Source: Earliella scabrosa (taxonomy: Eukaryota > Basidiomycota > Agaricomycetes > Polyporales > Polyporaceae). Taken from it: a DNA stretch of 64,000 bases. The DNA lies in the NCBI GenBank assembly GCA_022605405.1, contig JABYQQ010000003.1, positions 1,054,001 through 1,118,000 on the forward strand. The letters run 5' to 3'. How positions within the stretch are numbered: the stretch's first letter is position 1; each line of letters opens with the position of its first letter. The notes below the pieces were generated by a model. It did no database searches and was not told the origin of the DNA. It saw only the letters and a list, made by a program, of their open reading frames with translations. Below, one piece after another: positions 44,992-55,467 of this stretch. Position numbers and translations under genes: made by a program.

Positions 44992-46032
44992 TTAGGCGCG
45001 GAAAGAGCGCCAGTTCGAGTTGGAGCTGGTCACCTTCTTGGGCGAGGCAGCTGGGGCGGCCGGCTTCGCAGCAGCCTTGGGGCCGGCGCCGAGCATGACG
45101 CCGCCGGTGAGGACGGTCGTCTTCCCGCCGTCGTAGTTGGTCACCGCGTTCTTCGAGGAGTCGACGAAGACGCGGGCCTGACGGGCACGCTCGCGGCGAG
45201 AGAGCTTGACCTTCGAGGGCTCCGAAGGGGAGGCGGCGCACGAGGACTGGGAAATGGTCGACGACGAAGAGCTGTAGGAGTCACCGGTCTCGACGGACGA
45301 GAAGGTGAAGCCCGAGCTGGAGCTGGAGGAGCTAGAACGCGAATGAGAAGAAAGGGTGGAGATCGTGGACATGGGCGAGGACGTGATGGAACGCTCGGGG
45401 GCAGGGACGGTGGGGAACTCGCAAAGGATGGGCGTGAGCCAGGTCGGCTCGCGGACCTCGTCGGCGATCAGAGCAAAGAGCTCGTCGTCCTGGTCCGCCT
45501 CGAGCAGCTGCTGGGCGTACGTCTTGGTTGGCTTGATCGTCGCCGCACGGGCTGCAGCCTGAGCCTTGAGCTCGGCGTCGAGGCGCGCCTGCTTCTCCGC
45601 AGCAGCGTTCTTTTTCTCGACCAAGTCGATGGTGTCCTCCGACCAGATGGTGAAGAACTTGCCAACCTTGCCGGACTCCCAGCTGCCGAAGCGAACAGAG
45701 ACGCAGCCGGGGTCGATGAAGAGGTCGAACTCGACGCCACCCAGGAGGGAGACCCACTGGGACCATTCGATGCCAGCGGTCTTGCACGCGTCGTAGACGG
45801 CGCGAGGAGGCAGACCGGAGGGGGAAAGGGTGAGGCAGCGACGGCCCGAGCCGCGGAGGGGCTCGGATGGGTTCCACGAAGGGGTGAAGGACTTCGTGAG
45901 GTTGTGCTCAAGGGCAACCTGGAGCTTGATGATGGCCGTGGCCGAGTAGCGAGCGATGAGCGGACGCGTGAGGTACGTGATCGCCTGGGCGAGAGCAAGG
46001 GAAAGGGAGCCGAAGGAAGTGGAGGAGGCCAT
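44992..46032 (-). CDS. BTG/Tob anti-proliferative domain protein
   Basis: BTG/Tob proteins bridge Caf1 deadenylase and mRNA-bound factors; the fungal members are little studied. Single exon, 346 residues. The N-terminal 125 residues match the BTG fold: RPLIARYSATAIIKLQVALE, PSEPLRGSGRRCLTLSP, then a Trp-containing loop and EFDLFIDPGCVSVRFGSWES. A coiled helix rich in Ala/Lys, a Ser-rich linker and a conserved-looking C-terminal motif (ARVFVDSSKNAVTNYDGGKT) follow. The frame is open to a Met at 46233, but the added 67 residues look like leader translated by chance; 46032 gives MASSTSFGSLSLALAQAI, matching the domain start. Confidence 0.8.
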   Translation of the reverse strand: MASSTSFGSLSLALAQAITYLTRPLIARYSATAIIKLQVALEHNLTKSFTPSWNPSEPLRGSGRRCLTLSPSGLPPRAVYDACKTAGIEWSQWVSLLGGVEFDLFIDPGCVSVRFGSWESGKVGKFFTIWSEDTIDLVEKKNAAAEKQARLDAELKAQAAARAATIKPTKTYAQQLLEADQDDELFALIADEVREPTWLTPILCEFPTVPAPERSITSSPMSTISTLSSHSRSSSSSSSSGFTFSSVETGDSYSSSSSTISQSSCAASPSEPSKVKLSRRERARQARVFVDSSKNAVTNYDGGKTTVLTGGVMLGAGPKAAAKPAAPAASPKKVTSSNSNWRSFRA

Positions 46033-47504
46033 TGCGTATGAAGGGATGTTTCGATTAAAGGATTGGTGGTATGAGCTGGTGCAGAGAGATGCGATGATCG
46101 TCGTTAAGGCTGTAATCGACCTGCGATAGGAAGGCGCGGTGGTGGCTCGCTGAATGAGATGCGAAGGAGACTGAGATGCAGCTGCGTATGAGGTGATCGA
46201 ACGGGTCGTGTGTAGCGTGTAGCCGTGTAGCAATCGAGTCTGAATCGATGAACGACCTATAACAGAAGTCTAAGACTACACGTCAGTGGCAGTGCGAGAA
46301 TTAGAAGGGTAATTGAGCGCACCTAACAAGAGGCTGGTCCGGAAGGGAACGTGAGGAGAGAGGCTGAGTGGAACTAATGTCCGGGGTGAGGAAACACTAA
46401 GCCGGATTGAACACGGAGTACTTATACGCATGAGTGCACGAAGGCGCGCTTGTCTAGACAATGGGGACGGGTAATGCGTGAAGGAGAAGACTCGGTAACG
46501 AAGCGAGAACAAAAGGCGGGCACGCAACAAAAGCCTTCCTCAACGGCTGCCTAATTTGGACACAAGGCCGGCGTTTCAATCGGCACGTGGCCGCGAGCGC
46601 TGGGAAGCGCCTGCGCTGGATGGAGAACAATTGCAAGAGCGTGGTCCTTGCCTGGGTGGCCTCTGGGTGGCCTTCTCTGTGCCTCGTCTTACGTTCTGCA
46701 CAGCCCACTCCCATTGTTCTGCTGCTTCGTCTGTCGCCGCCGCCCGCCCGGTATGTTTGCGCACAGACCGCGAATCTGGCGCGCTGTATTTGCTTCCGCT
46801 TGTACACAATAGCATTCGGATGTAAACGCCATAATGAAACTTCCATAGTGCCCTTCCGAGGTCCTTGCATTCCCGCGTAGCATACAGGTGGCCCGTACAT
46901 GCGACGCCGAGTAATGAAGATCGGTGATGGTGGGAGTCGGGCTGAGAGGGCGTACTTCCGCACCTAAACTGACTTTGACGCGTAACTGTGCGCATGCGTA
47001 CAAGACGCGCCCAGGAGACGTAACACATTTGCTCGCTACGTACAACTTTGTAGGCACCTTGTTCGACGGCCTCCGCGTGTGCTTCATGCGCTATGAAGGT
47101 GTCCAGTTCTTGCTTTGACGTTCCACATCGAGGTGAGGGAGGTTGATCATTGCGAACAAGACTGGCATCGGTAAGTCAAGCTTGGTTGAACGTCGACAGG
47201 GTCTGCGGCATTGCTCTCACGAGCACTGAAGCATAGGAGTTGGTGCGGACCCGGGATGAAAGCGGATCAGTCGCTCCGAGGTCGCAACCAGGTCGCAACC
47301 GAGTGGTCGAGTCGATGGGGCGTATCAAAGCGCCGGTTCAGCCACCCGGCAGCGAAAGATTGAAGCCCCGACAGCTAGTCAGCGTTGCCGGCCAAACCTT
47401 ATTTTGTCTCTCCATCCACGCAGGACGACCTCGGCCCTCGCGCAAAAGACCACTCCCTTCGTCGCTGACCTCAAGTTCTTCAAGCCCACTTCGCCAATCT
47501 CAAA
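46033..47504. other. Divergent intergenic region
   Basis: 1.5 kb between the BTG-like gene and eS27. The last 100 nt holds a C/T-rich leader typical of ribosomal-protein genes. No other gene recognised. Confidence 0.5.
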
Positions 47505-47944
47505 ATGGTGCGCGATCTCTTTGCTATTATCCTCGGTCGTGCAGAATTTCAGCGGTATACTGATCTTACGCCGTAGCCTCTTGCCATCGACCTCCTCAAC
47601 CCCTCCGCTGAGCACGAGAAGCGCAGCCACAAGCTCAAGCGTCTTGTGCAATCCCCCAACTCCTACTTCATGGACGTGAAGTGCCCTGGTATGTCCGCAG
47701 TATCTCGTCAAAGAATCTCGGTTTCATAGTCAATGCCTCTCTATATAGGCTGTTTCGCCATCACGACCGTCTTCTCGCACGCTCAAACCGTCGTCCTTTG
47801 CGCGGCATGCGGTAGCGTTCTTTGCCAACCCACCGGTGGCAAGGCAAGACTGACGGAGGGTACGTCGGGATTCTGGTATGTCCCCCTATCATGTGCTGAT
47901 TTCGTCGTTACTTCGCAGGGAGCTCGTACCGTCGGAAGAACTAA
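47505..47944 (+). CDS. RPS27: 40S ribosomal protein eS27
   Basis: Zinc-ribbon protein of the small ribosomal subunit. Exons 47505-47507, 47577-47688, 47749-47859, 47919-47944; 83 residues, the normal size. The first coding exon is only the ATG, followed directly by GT. The protein reads [40 protein letters not shown], a second zinc pair CAACG, and ends in SSYRRKN. All four zinc cysteines are present. Confidence 0.95.
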
Positions 47945-48288
47945 GGGTCTCGCTTGGGGTCTCTGGTCTTCGTCTCTCGCTTTCCATGCAGTAGCTCAGC
48001 CGCACGGATTATTGCATCGATGTCTTATCACGCTTTCTGTCATGCTCGAAAAGCTCTTCGTCGCGGGTAGTGTATTCATACGCAATCTATCACCCCACAT
48101 ATCTCCCGCACACCTTGCGCGACGCCGGTTGTTCACATTACTCGTGCTCGTGCAGCAGGTGACCCATGGTATTATGCTGTTATCAGTACAGTACTCTGTA
48201 TGGTATTCATATGCAATCCACGCGTATGCGAATATCGACGGGGGCAACACAACGGGTATGTCTGCGATCGGGCCGTCTTTAGTAACGT
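47945..48288. other. Short convergent intergenic region
   Basis: 344 nt between two stop codons; 3' flanking sequence of both genes. Confidence 0.6.
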
Positions 48289-49735
48289 CTACAACTTCGC
48301 TACAGACCCCGATGCATCCCTGGTATCAACTCGTAGAACGCCTTCCTGGTTGCACACAGCGACCAGAGATCCGCTAGGTGTGTACATCTGAGGGGAGTTA
48401 GCTCGAAAGCATGTGGACAAGGCCAGAAAAACTCACACGACCGTGCACTGATGCTCTTCCGCTGGATGCACGCTCACTTACGATCTATTGTGAACGGTTA
48501 GATATGTGAAAATGACAAAGCATGACGACACACGTACGACATAGAGGAGCCAATCACCGCAGTCAAAGTTGTCACTAAGACTATGTGAGTACGGCGCAGG
48601 ATGTCAAGAGAGGTGCGTGCAGTCCTTACTCGTAGAAGGTGATGTTGTGGTCCAACGATGTCTGTGCACTCTATGAGATACTGTGACAACGGTCATCATG
48701 CGGAGTCGGTGCATACCTGCATTACGACCTTGGTGGTACCCCTGTCTCCCTGGCAGACCATACTGAGCGTGCGACGAGCAGCTCCGATACTGCACCAGCA
48801 TTACTGAGTACTTTCGTACGGCGTAGGGATACATGTCACTCACAACTGCGAGTCGGACATGTAGCTGAGGATGCACTGTAATAGCACGAGTGAGTGGATG
48901 TGCTGTTCCGCTGCCCAATTTCTGACCTTCTGGAATGCGGCATCGTACCGCACGGGCGTATTCTTCGCCTTATGCCAATACATGAAGATGGGCATCCCAT
49001 CCTTGGGTTCCCTCACACCTGCCAGTCTCACATGGATAGGACTTCGACGACGCTCCTAAGAAGAGTGATGACTGAGTACCCGCGGTGTTGTGTACGCATG
49101 CTTGAACGTACCTCCAGCATGGTACGGCAGAAGCCCTTGACCTTCTCGTCCGTCGTATCCCTCAGGAGCTTCTCGTAGATAACCTCGATGCCTTCACATG
49201 CTTCCGGTGCGGGAACGTCGGGGGGCATGGGGTACTGGTAGGACGGCTGCCGCGGTTCGGGCAGCTGAAACGAGCACATCATCATGAAGACGGTTCGTCC
49301 GCGCTGCACAGCTCGCACGGCCCTGGTCACATACGAACGGCCATCGCGGATCCGGTCGACGTGGTAGAGGATGGGGACAGCATCGGATGCACTGAGTATG
49401 AAGTAGCACTGTAGTAAATGAGCAAATAAGCTCGACACGGTTGAAGTTGATACACGTACGTGTAGAGACTATATTCCGCCAAGAATGGGTGCGGAGACTA
49501 AGTTCAGAAGGATTAAGAGGAGCTGAAATGGTGAACGTACGTGCAGACTGTACACGGGGTCTACACAGTTGGTAGCGGAGACCAACGCTTGGGAGATGAC
49601 CTGGCCGCCAAACACACCCCTGCCTCGCGCTGGCAAGTACAGTGTCTTGGATCTGTACAGGCTCACATCGAGTTGTTCCACTTCCAAGGCCTCGGTGATC
49701 TGTTCATGGTCGAGCTGAGACTGAGAGTCGGACAT
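48289..49735 (-). CDS. TES1: Peroxisomal acyl-CoA thioesterase (ACOT8/Tes1 family)
   Basis: Hydrolyses acyl-CoA to free acid and CoA in peroxisomal lipid metabolism. Exons (5' to 3'): 49735-49541, 49408-49112, 49055-48844, 48789-48717, 48670-48630, 48574-48538, 48484-48437, 48387-48289; 333 residues, a double hot-dog TesB protein. N-terminal half: [52 protein letters not shown]-terminal half: [10 protein letters not shown] with the catalytic Asp, then [19 protein letters not shown] and the CNQEGVLR Gln. The last three residues are Ala-Lys-Leu, a type 1 peroxisomal targeting signal, which independently supports this eight-exon model. Confidence 0.9.
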
Positions 49736-50103
49736 CACAGGAGGCCCAGAGGGGGGTCAAGGAAAAGAGTAGCAGTTGCAATACAAGACTGATATACTAG
49801 CGTCTGGTCGTCATCAGCGAAAGGTCGGTAGCAGTCAAAGCCGGTCGAGTAGGTCAGTATGATTGTGGATTGGGTGTCGAGACTCGGAGGACGCGGATGA
49901 GTGTTCCGTGCGGAACGGACCGGTAATGAGTATGGCCGAATGCCGGAGGCTTTCCCCAGCATGACTGTCAGTGCGGGCGACGAGGCTCGGACGAGCTTAC
50001 TGCAGATCATCAATCACCAGTCAATCCATACGTACATGCACCAGTAAAACAAGTAGACGGTGGATATGGTGCACACTTGTGCGAGAGAAGCCGCTTCATG
50101 TTC
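49736..50103. other. Intergenic region between thioesterase and Rad14
   Basis: 368 nt; promoter of the thioesterase gene at the left, 3' end of Rad14 at the right. No feature recognised. Confidence 0.5.
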
Positions 50104-51268
50104 TTAGAATTCTTCGACTTCTACCGTAAACCCACACTCGTGACAGACCTGTTTACCGACACCATCCGGTCCCTTCTCTACGACGCCGAATTCATGCTGG
50201 TGTTCTTGATCCTTCCTCTTCTGCCATACAGTCTCCCTCGTTCGACGCCGGAGCTCCTTCAACCCCTCCTCAAACTTCTTGTTCTTCTTCTTTTTCTTCT
50301 CGTCAACTCGACGCTGCCACTCGGCGTCCAACGCCTCAGGCGATCCCCATTTCTTCCACGCGAAGTCCTCGACTTGACAGCGAAGGAACAGCATCATGTT
50401 CGCGAACGTCGATTTGTGCGGGTTGGCTTTCAGTAGATGGGGCATGAGCTCTTGGTCTCGCAATTCAGCTAAAGGGGAATGGTTAGGAGGTATCAGGCAG
50501 AGCAGTACTATGCACTGACGATCCGTCAAGAGGTAATCCTAGCAAAAATCAACCAGTCCGTAAAGCTGCATCAACCCCATGTAGAAGAGCTACTCACCTC
50601 CTTGCATTCAGTCTTTGTGAGCAGACTGTACTTCTCAGGCTTCTCGTTTTTGCATTTATTGCAGACGAGGCAACGGAACACTCTCCTGAAGGTTGGGTCG
50701 ATATCCATCGAATTGCATTCCTGGCAGCGAGGATTCAGTTTGGGATCCAGAAAGATAGCTGCTCAAGAGGTCAATTGGCATAGTTCCGTGTTGAGCGGCG
50801 ACGAACGTACGAGGTTCCAGACTCTGCATCGCCCTCTGCCGTTCCCGCTCCTTCTCCTTCGCACGCAGCTCCTCGTCTACCTCCTTGCCATCTTCGACGA
50901 GGAAGCCTCCTTTGGAATTGACCATCTTAGATAGATCATATTCAAAGTACTTCCCAAGACGCGAGTCGCGCTTCAGCTTAGGAGGAGGCTTTGGGGCGGT
51001 AGGAGACGTAGAGGTTGCTGGTACGACGCCGAGTGGCCTTTTGCCGTTCACGTTCGTGGATGAGGACGAGGAGGCCTGTTCTTCGCGTTCACGCTGTCGA
51101 GCCTTTGCTGAGGCGTCATGAGCAGGTTCCGCTTAGAGGCGACACATTTCGCTCACCCTTCAGCCGGTTTAGCTCAATGCGTTTCACTTGTTCAGGAGTC
51201 AAGTCCATCTTCGGTAGTTCCCTCGGGGGAGGCGTGGTGTATCGGGAGGTAGATGCTGTGGGTTCCAT
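50104..51268 (-). CDS. RAD14: Rad14/XPA nucleotide-excision repair protein
   Basis: DNA-damage recognition and scaffold protein of nucleotide-excision repair. Exons (5' to 3'): 51268-51157, 51107-50811, 50758-50598, 50538-50520, 50468-50104; 317 residues. The zinc finger is CQECNSMDIDPTFRRVFRCL then VCNKCK, followed by TECKEDYLLTDPELRDQEL and LKANPHKSTFANMMLFLRCQ, VEDFAWKKWGSPEALDAEW, the DNA-binding core. A Lys/Arg-rich helix and a C-terminal CHECGFTVEVEEF, also typical, close the protein. DYLLTD is encoded by a 19-nt exon. Confidence 0.94.
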
Positions 51269-51527
51269 TGCGCAACTCAATATAGGGCGGGGATATATTC
51301 GAGGGCAAGTTAGTGGTTGGTAGTAGGAAGGAAGGAGTCCGTCGCGATACACTGTGTCTGACTCTGAGTCAGAAGGTTCGCGTGACGTCACGCGGCGGCC
51401 TCGGCCCGGTTACATACGACTTGCAGATACATTGGAACTTGGAACGTACAAAGCAGCGCAGTACAACAATAAAGACAACATAACAACACGAGTGAAACGG
51501 CCAGGAAAGTGTCATGTGCCCGATTGA

Positions 51528-53777
51528 TCAAGAATCCCCAGTAGACGGCGTCGCGCCGTTTGTGGTGGCTTTCGCCTTCGCCAGTTGCGCAAGAGGGATC
51601 CCATCGTCGACGTCCATGTCGGACTGGTCGGCGGAGGCGGCCTGCCCGGCTCCTGAGCCACTAGCGACGGCAGGAGCCACACTAGGCCCTACGCCGTGCG
51701 TTGTACCAGTGCTCATGATGCCCACTGCAGCGCCGAACCTCCGCCCAGTCGCGACCGAATCACGTTCTTTATGGCTCGCATGGTTCCGTCTGCCACCTTC
51801 ACCTTCGTCGTCCGAGTCCGAGAACTCGCCTTCGGCTTGTCTGCGGGAGTCTAGTAGACGCATAGGTCGGCGTTCGTTGGGGTCTGCCATGTCCTCGTCA
51901 GGGTCGTCCTCGATGATCTCGTCAACCGGCAGGCGAGGGATATCTAATGAGGGTCAGTGGGGGCTTGATAACGAAGTCCTCGAAGATATCATACCTGACA
52001 TCTGAACGCTGGGCGGGCCGCCGACGTGTCGCAGATGCTCCAGGACGATACCCTTCACGCGCTCCAGGTATTCGGGAGAGTTCATGTCGTCCATATTCGA
52101 CGCTTTCACATCCAACTCGTAGTCCGGGCCGAAATACTCGTAATATTCGTTCATGGGAATCTCTGTGCACAAGGTAAACGCTGAGTTCAGACAGCAGAGA
52201 TGAACGACATACCCTTGCCGAGCTCGACGCCAGCAGCCAAACCGGTTTCGTATGCCCAACACCGGCTCACGTTCCGCATGGTGTACCCTCCTCCGCCCAA
52301 CAGGAGAAGTGGTTTGTTGAAAGACTTCACGAACTTGACGCAGTTCGCGTGACCTACGCGGAAAAGTGAGTGCTCAATGAACTACACGTTCACAAATGCA
52401 ATGACCTTTCATAGATAGGTTGAAGCAGCCCAACTTATCACCAGACAGTGAATCTGTTCCACATTGTAGTACGATTGCCCCCGGGTCGTACGATTCCATG
52501 ACCTGCCGGATGACCTGCAAGCGACCACGTCGGCTTCGGGTGGACGTGCTGCACGCTCCCACTACTCACTGGCTCAAATATGCTCTTGTAGTTCTCGTTC
52601 GTGACGCCATCCCGGAGAGGAAAGTTCAATGCGTAGTACTTTCCCTTGCCTATGCCAACATCCTGAATGGCACGTTACAGAGGAACTCCGTGATCGCAAG
52701 GCAAACGGACGTACCCGTAGTTCGCCTGTACCAGGGAAGTATTCTCCGTACTTGTGGAAACTGACCGTCATGACACGATCCGTGGTGTAGAATGCCTCTT
52801 CAACCCCATCACCGTGATGCACATCGATGTCGATATACAGCACACGAGTATGGTACCTAAGGTAACAGGGAGTTCTTGACTTGCATCCGAGTTCCAAAAC
52901 CAGTTGACTCACCTCAGCAGTTCGAGAATGCCCAGTACGATGTCTGTCAACGTCTAGGTCAGCTATAGGTTTGAAACGAAAACGATAATTCGTGTACCAT
53001 TGACGTAACAGAAACCGCTTGCTTCGCTTTTCTTCGCGTGGTGCAAGCCTCCAGCCCAGTTCACAGCAATATCGCATTTGTCTCGGCTCAGTCGAGCAGC
53101 CCCCTCTGATTGGCGGTGAGATCGACGCTCCGTCCGGGACATTTGAACGCTGACGTACCCATAGAGCCTCCGGCTGAGATAGCACAGTAGTCGAACAGGC
53201 CGTCGAATACGGGGCAGTCGTCACCGACGTTATCTAAGATGTATGTCAGCACAACGCCCATAGCTAGCCCTCGTGGCAACGCCACTTGGAGGGTGTGGCG
53301 TACATTTGTGCTGTTCCTTGATAAAGGAATTCATGTTTGACGGGGTGATCTTGCTGAGAAATTCCACGTACTCGTCCGAGTGGAATTGGGTCATCTCGCG
53401 CTTAGTTGCCGGTTTGGCTCGCTGTTGGAAGTCAATGTCAGCAGTGTTTAAACAGTCGCGTAGGGTTGGATGGATGCATACGAAGATCTCCATGCGCTTA
53501 TACAAGCCATAGTTCATGACAAGGGAGTGACACATCCGTATACGCGTCGGCTTCATCCTGAAATTACAGCTCTAGAGTCAAAAAATACAACACAATGTCC
53601 AGGAGGGCACTTACGGATGCCCTGGCCCATAGTGGAAGCCACTAACGTCCGAGTCGAAGAAGTAACACTGATGTTGTCCAATGGTGAGCGCATCAAGGAG
53701 GAGCATCCGAACATAGATGGACATACCACACGCTTACGCTGCCCCTCCCCATCGACGGGAATCATTTCTGGTGGCAT
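51528..53777 (-). CDS. RPD3: Rpd3-type class I histone deacetylase
   Basis: Zinc-dependent deacetylase of histone lysines, catalytic subunit of Sin3-type co-repressor complexes. Thirteen exons (5' to 3'): 53777-53727, 53667-53615, 53557-53482, 53421-53304, 53233-53159, 53105-52998, 52943-52913, 52856-52715, 52662-52570, 52514-52406, 52353-52213, 52162-51995, 51943-51528; 526 residues. Key segments: [52 protein letters not shown], the zinc Asp/His in [24 protein letters not shown] and [23 protein letters not shown] fits Rpd3 rather than Hos2. The C-terminal 130 residues are an acidic, disordered tail ([22 protein letters not shown]). The smallest internal exon is 31 nt. Confidence 0.95.
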
Positions 53778-54100
53778 GTCGAGGCCCAGTGGATGCGAGG
53801 GAGCAATTCGTCGCTGATGTCGGGAAACGCCTGCACTGGGATGAGGTCAAGTTAGAGACACTTGCGCCACCCACACACTGACAGGAGAATGTCCCGATCA
53901 ATCTGCGGCGCTTGAGTGTCTGACGCCCATGACATACAGCCGAGAACAAATCCTGGACTGCACGATGACCATAAGAATCACTGGGCACGAATGTGCTGTG
54001 TGTAATTATAGAGTGCCTAGCATACAACGGATAGCCCTGAGAGACACCAGTATCTACACCTTCCCCGACCAAGCTCACCACCGCAAAAGGCGATGCACTA

Positions 54101-54948
54101 CTACATCTTGGGTTTACTGAGGGATGCCGCCTTGGATTCCATATGGACCAGTGTTGACGGCGCGAAACCAAATGATTCTTCCAGCTTGATACCCTGAGCC
54201 GCGGAGTGCCGGATGAGTGGCACTGTGCTGCGTCATATACCCATGCTAGACTCACAAGCTCCCCTGCGATGACACGAACCTGATGAAGGGGACTCTTGAA
54301 TGAGGGATCGTACTTGGAGGCGGGGGAAGTTCCTACTCACCATACTCCAATGATGGATAGCATGCAGGCCGGCAAACCAAAGCTGCAGGAAGAAATCAAA
54401 ACCTTCCCTTGAGAGCGAGAGCAGTCACCGCAGACGCACCTCCCGTCCAAATGTCGTTTGCAGCACTTGTGGATACGGCGTGACCGCATGAAGAGTGATG
54501 GGTTCCGCCATTTTCGCAGTGGGAACCACAGCTTGCAATTGTGCGATACATTCGTGTAAGGCATCTCGGGCAGCGCCCCGTTTGCTTTCCATAGGGGTGT
54601 TTCGCGCTCTCTTGTCGTAGCTCAGCACATGCGGCGGCGGACTGGACACGACATCTAGGAGCAATGCAAAGTGATCTCTGGCATGTCTGAGATGTTTGCC
54701 TGATGGAGAAATGTAAGGGTAAGTGGTCAGGAAGGTCGAAGGAACATACCGATGGTGGAACCAGGAATGTAGTTCGAGTGTGTCGTGAGCTGTTCATCAG
54801 AAGTGAGACCATTCTCGACTAGATCAACAGCTTGACGGAGGATGGCTGTGGAGACTTCCAAGAGCCGTGCGAGCGCGGTTGATTCATCCTCGACGATGCT
54901 CTGCTCATAGGACGCAGCTGCAGCACTGGGAGACGAAAGAGAAGACAT
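54101..54948 (-). CDS. DinB-like four-helix-bundle protein
   Basis: Member of the DinB/YfiT metal-binding bundle superfamily; in fungi the function is unknown. Exons (5' to 3'): 54948-54750, 54699-54440, 54382-54341, 54279-54256, 54193-54101; 205 residues. Helix 1 is ARLLEVSTAILRQAVDLVEN, then YIPGSTIGKHLRHARDHFAL and LWFAGLHAIHHWSMVRVIAG. The three conserved metal-site histidine regions (GKHLRH, HAIHHW) are present. Two small exons of 42 and 24 nt encode the last conserved helix. The tail ends ESKAASLSKPKM. Confidence 0.83.
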
Positions 54949-55467
54949 GGTGGTCGCTGGCAAGTGTCCAAGCACTCCACTAGCGCAGCGCACGACGTCA
55001 GGTGGGTGCGCGGGTCCCACGAGGCGGGCCTCGCGAGAACACCGCACTCGGCGAGGACGGACATGGTATCGAGCAGCGCAGCTGGAGAAGTTGGCATAAA
55101 TTGGAGAGATGGTCGATAAGGCGTACATGGGAACGCAGCGGTGAATATAAAAGGTCTGTTCCTCCGCAGAATTTCGGATGGCCAATACATAAGCAACCCG
55201 AACTCAAAGCGAGGATGGCTTCCCTCTGCCAGGACCACGCCGCAGGAAGATGATCGTGAAGACCAAAGCGGAGAGAGACAGGTAGACTATACGCAGACAA
55301 ATCAACCGTCGTCGTCGTCCTGGATGGAGATGTCCTCGGCAGCGCGCGGGCTTGAAGCTTGAAGCCGGAACGCTGCTGACTAAGCCGCCCTCACTATCAC
55401 GTCCGTCACTGCCCTCCGCGACTGCCAGCAATCCAACTCTGCCGTTCTCCGCTCCCTACCTCTTCCA
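54949..55467. other. Divergent promoter region
   Basis: 519 nt between the DinB-like gene (-) and the succinyl-CoA ligase gene (+). A C/T-rich leader precedes 55468; no coding frame supported. Confidence 0.5.

Noticed and set aside
44992..46233. Longer start of the BTG-like protein at 46233
   Set aside because: The extra 67 residues are Thr/Ser/His-rich without homology-like features; the Met at 46032 sits right at the domain start.
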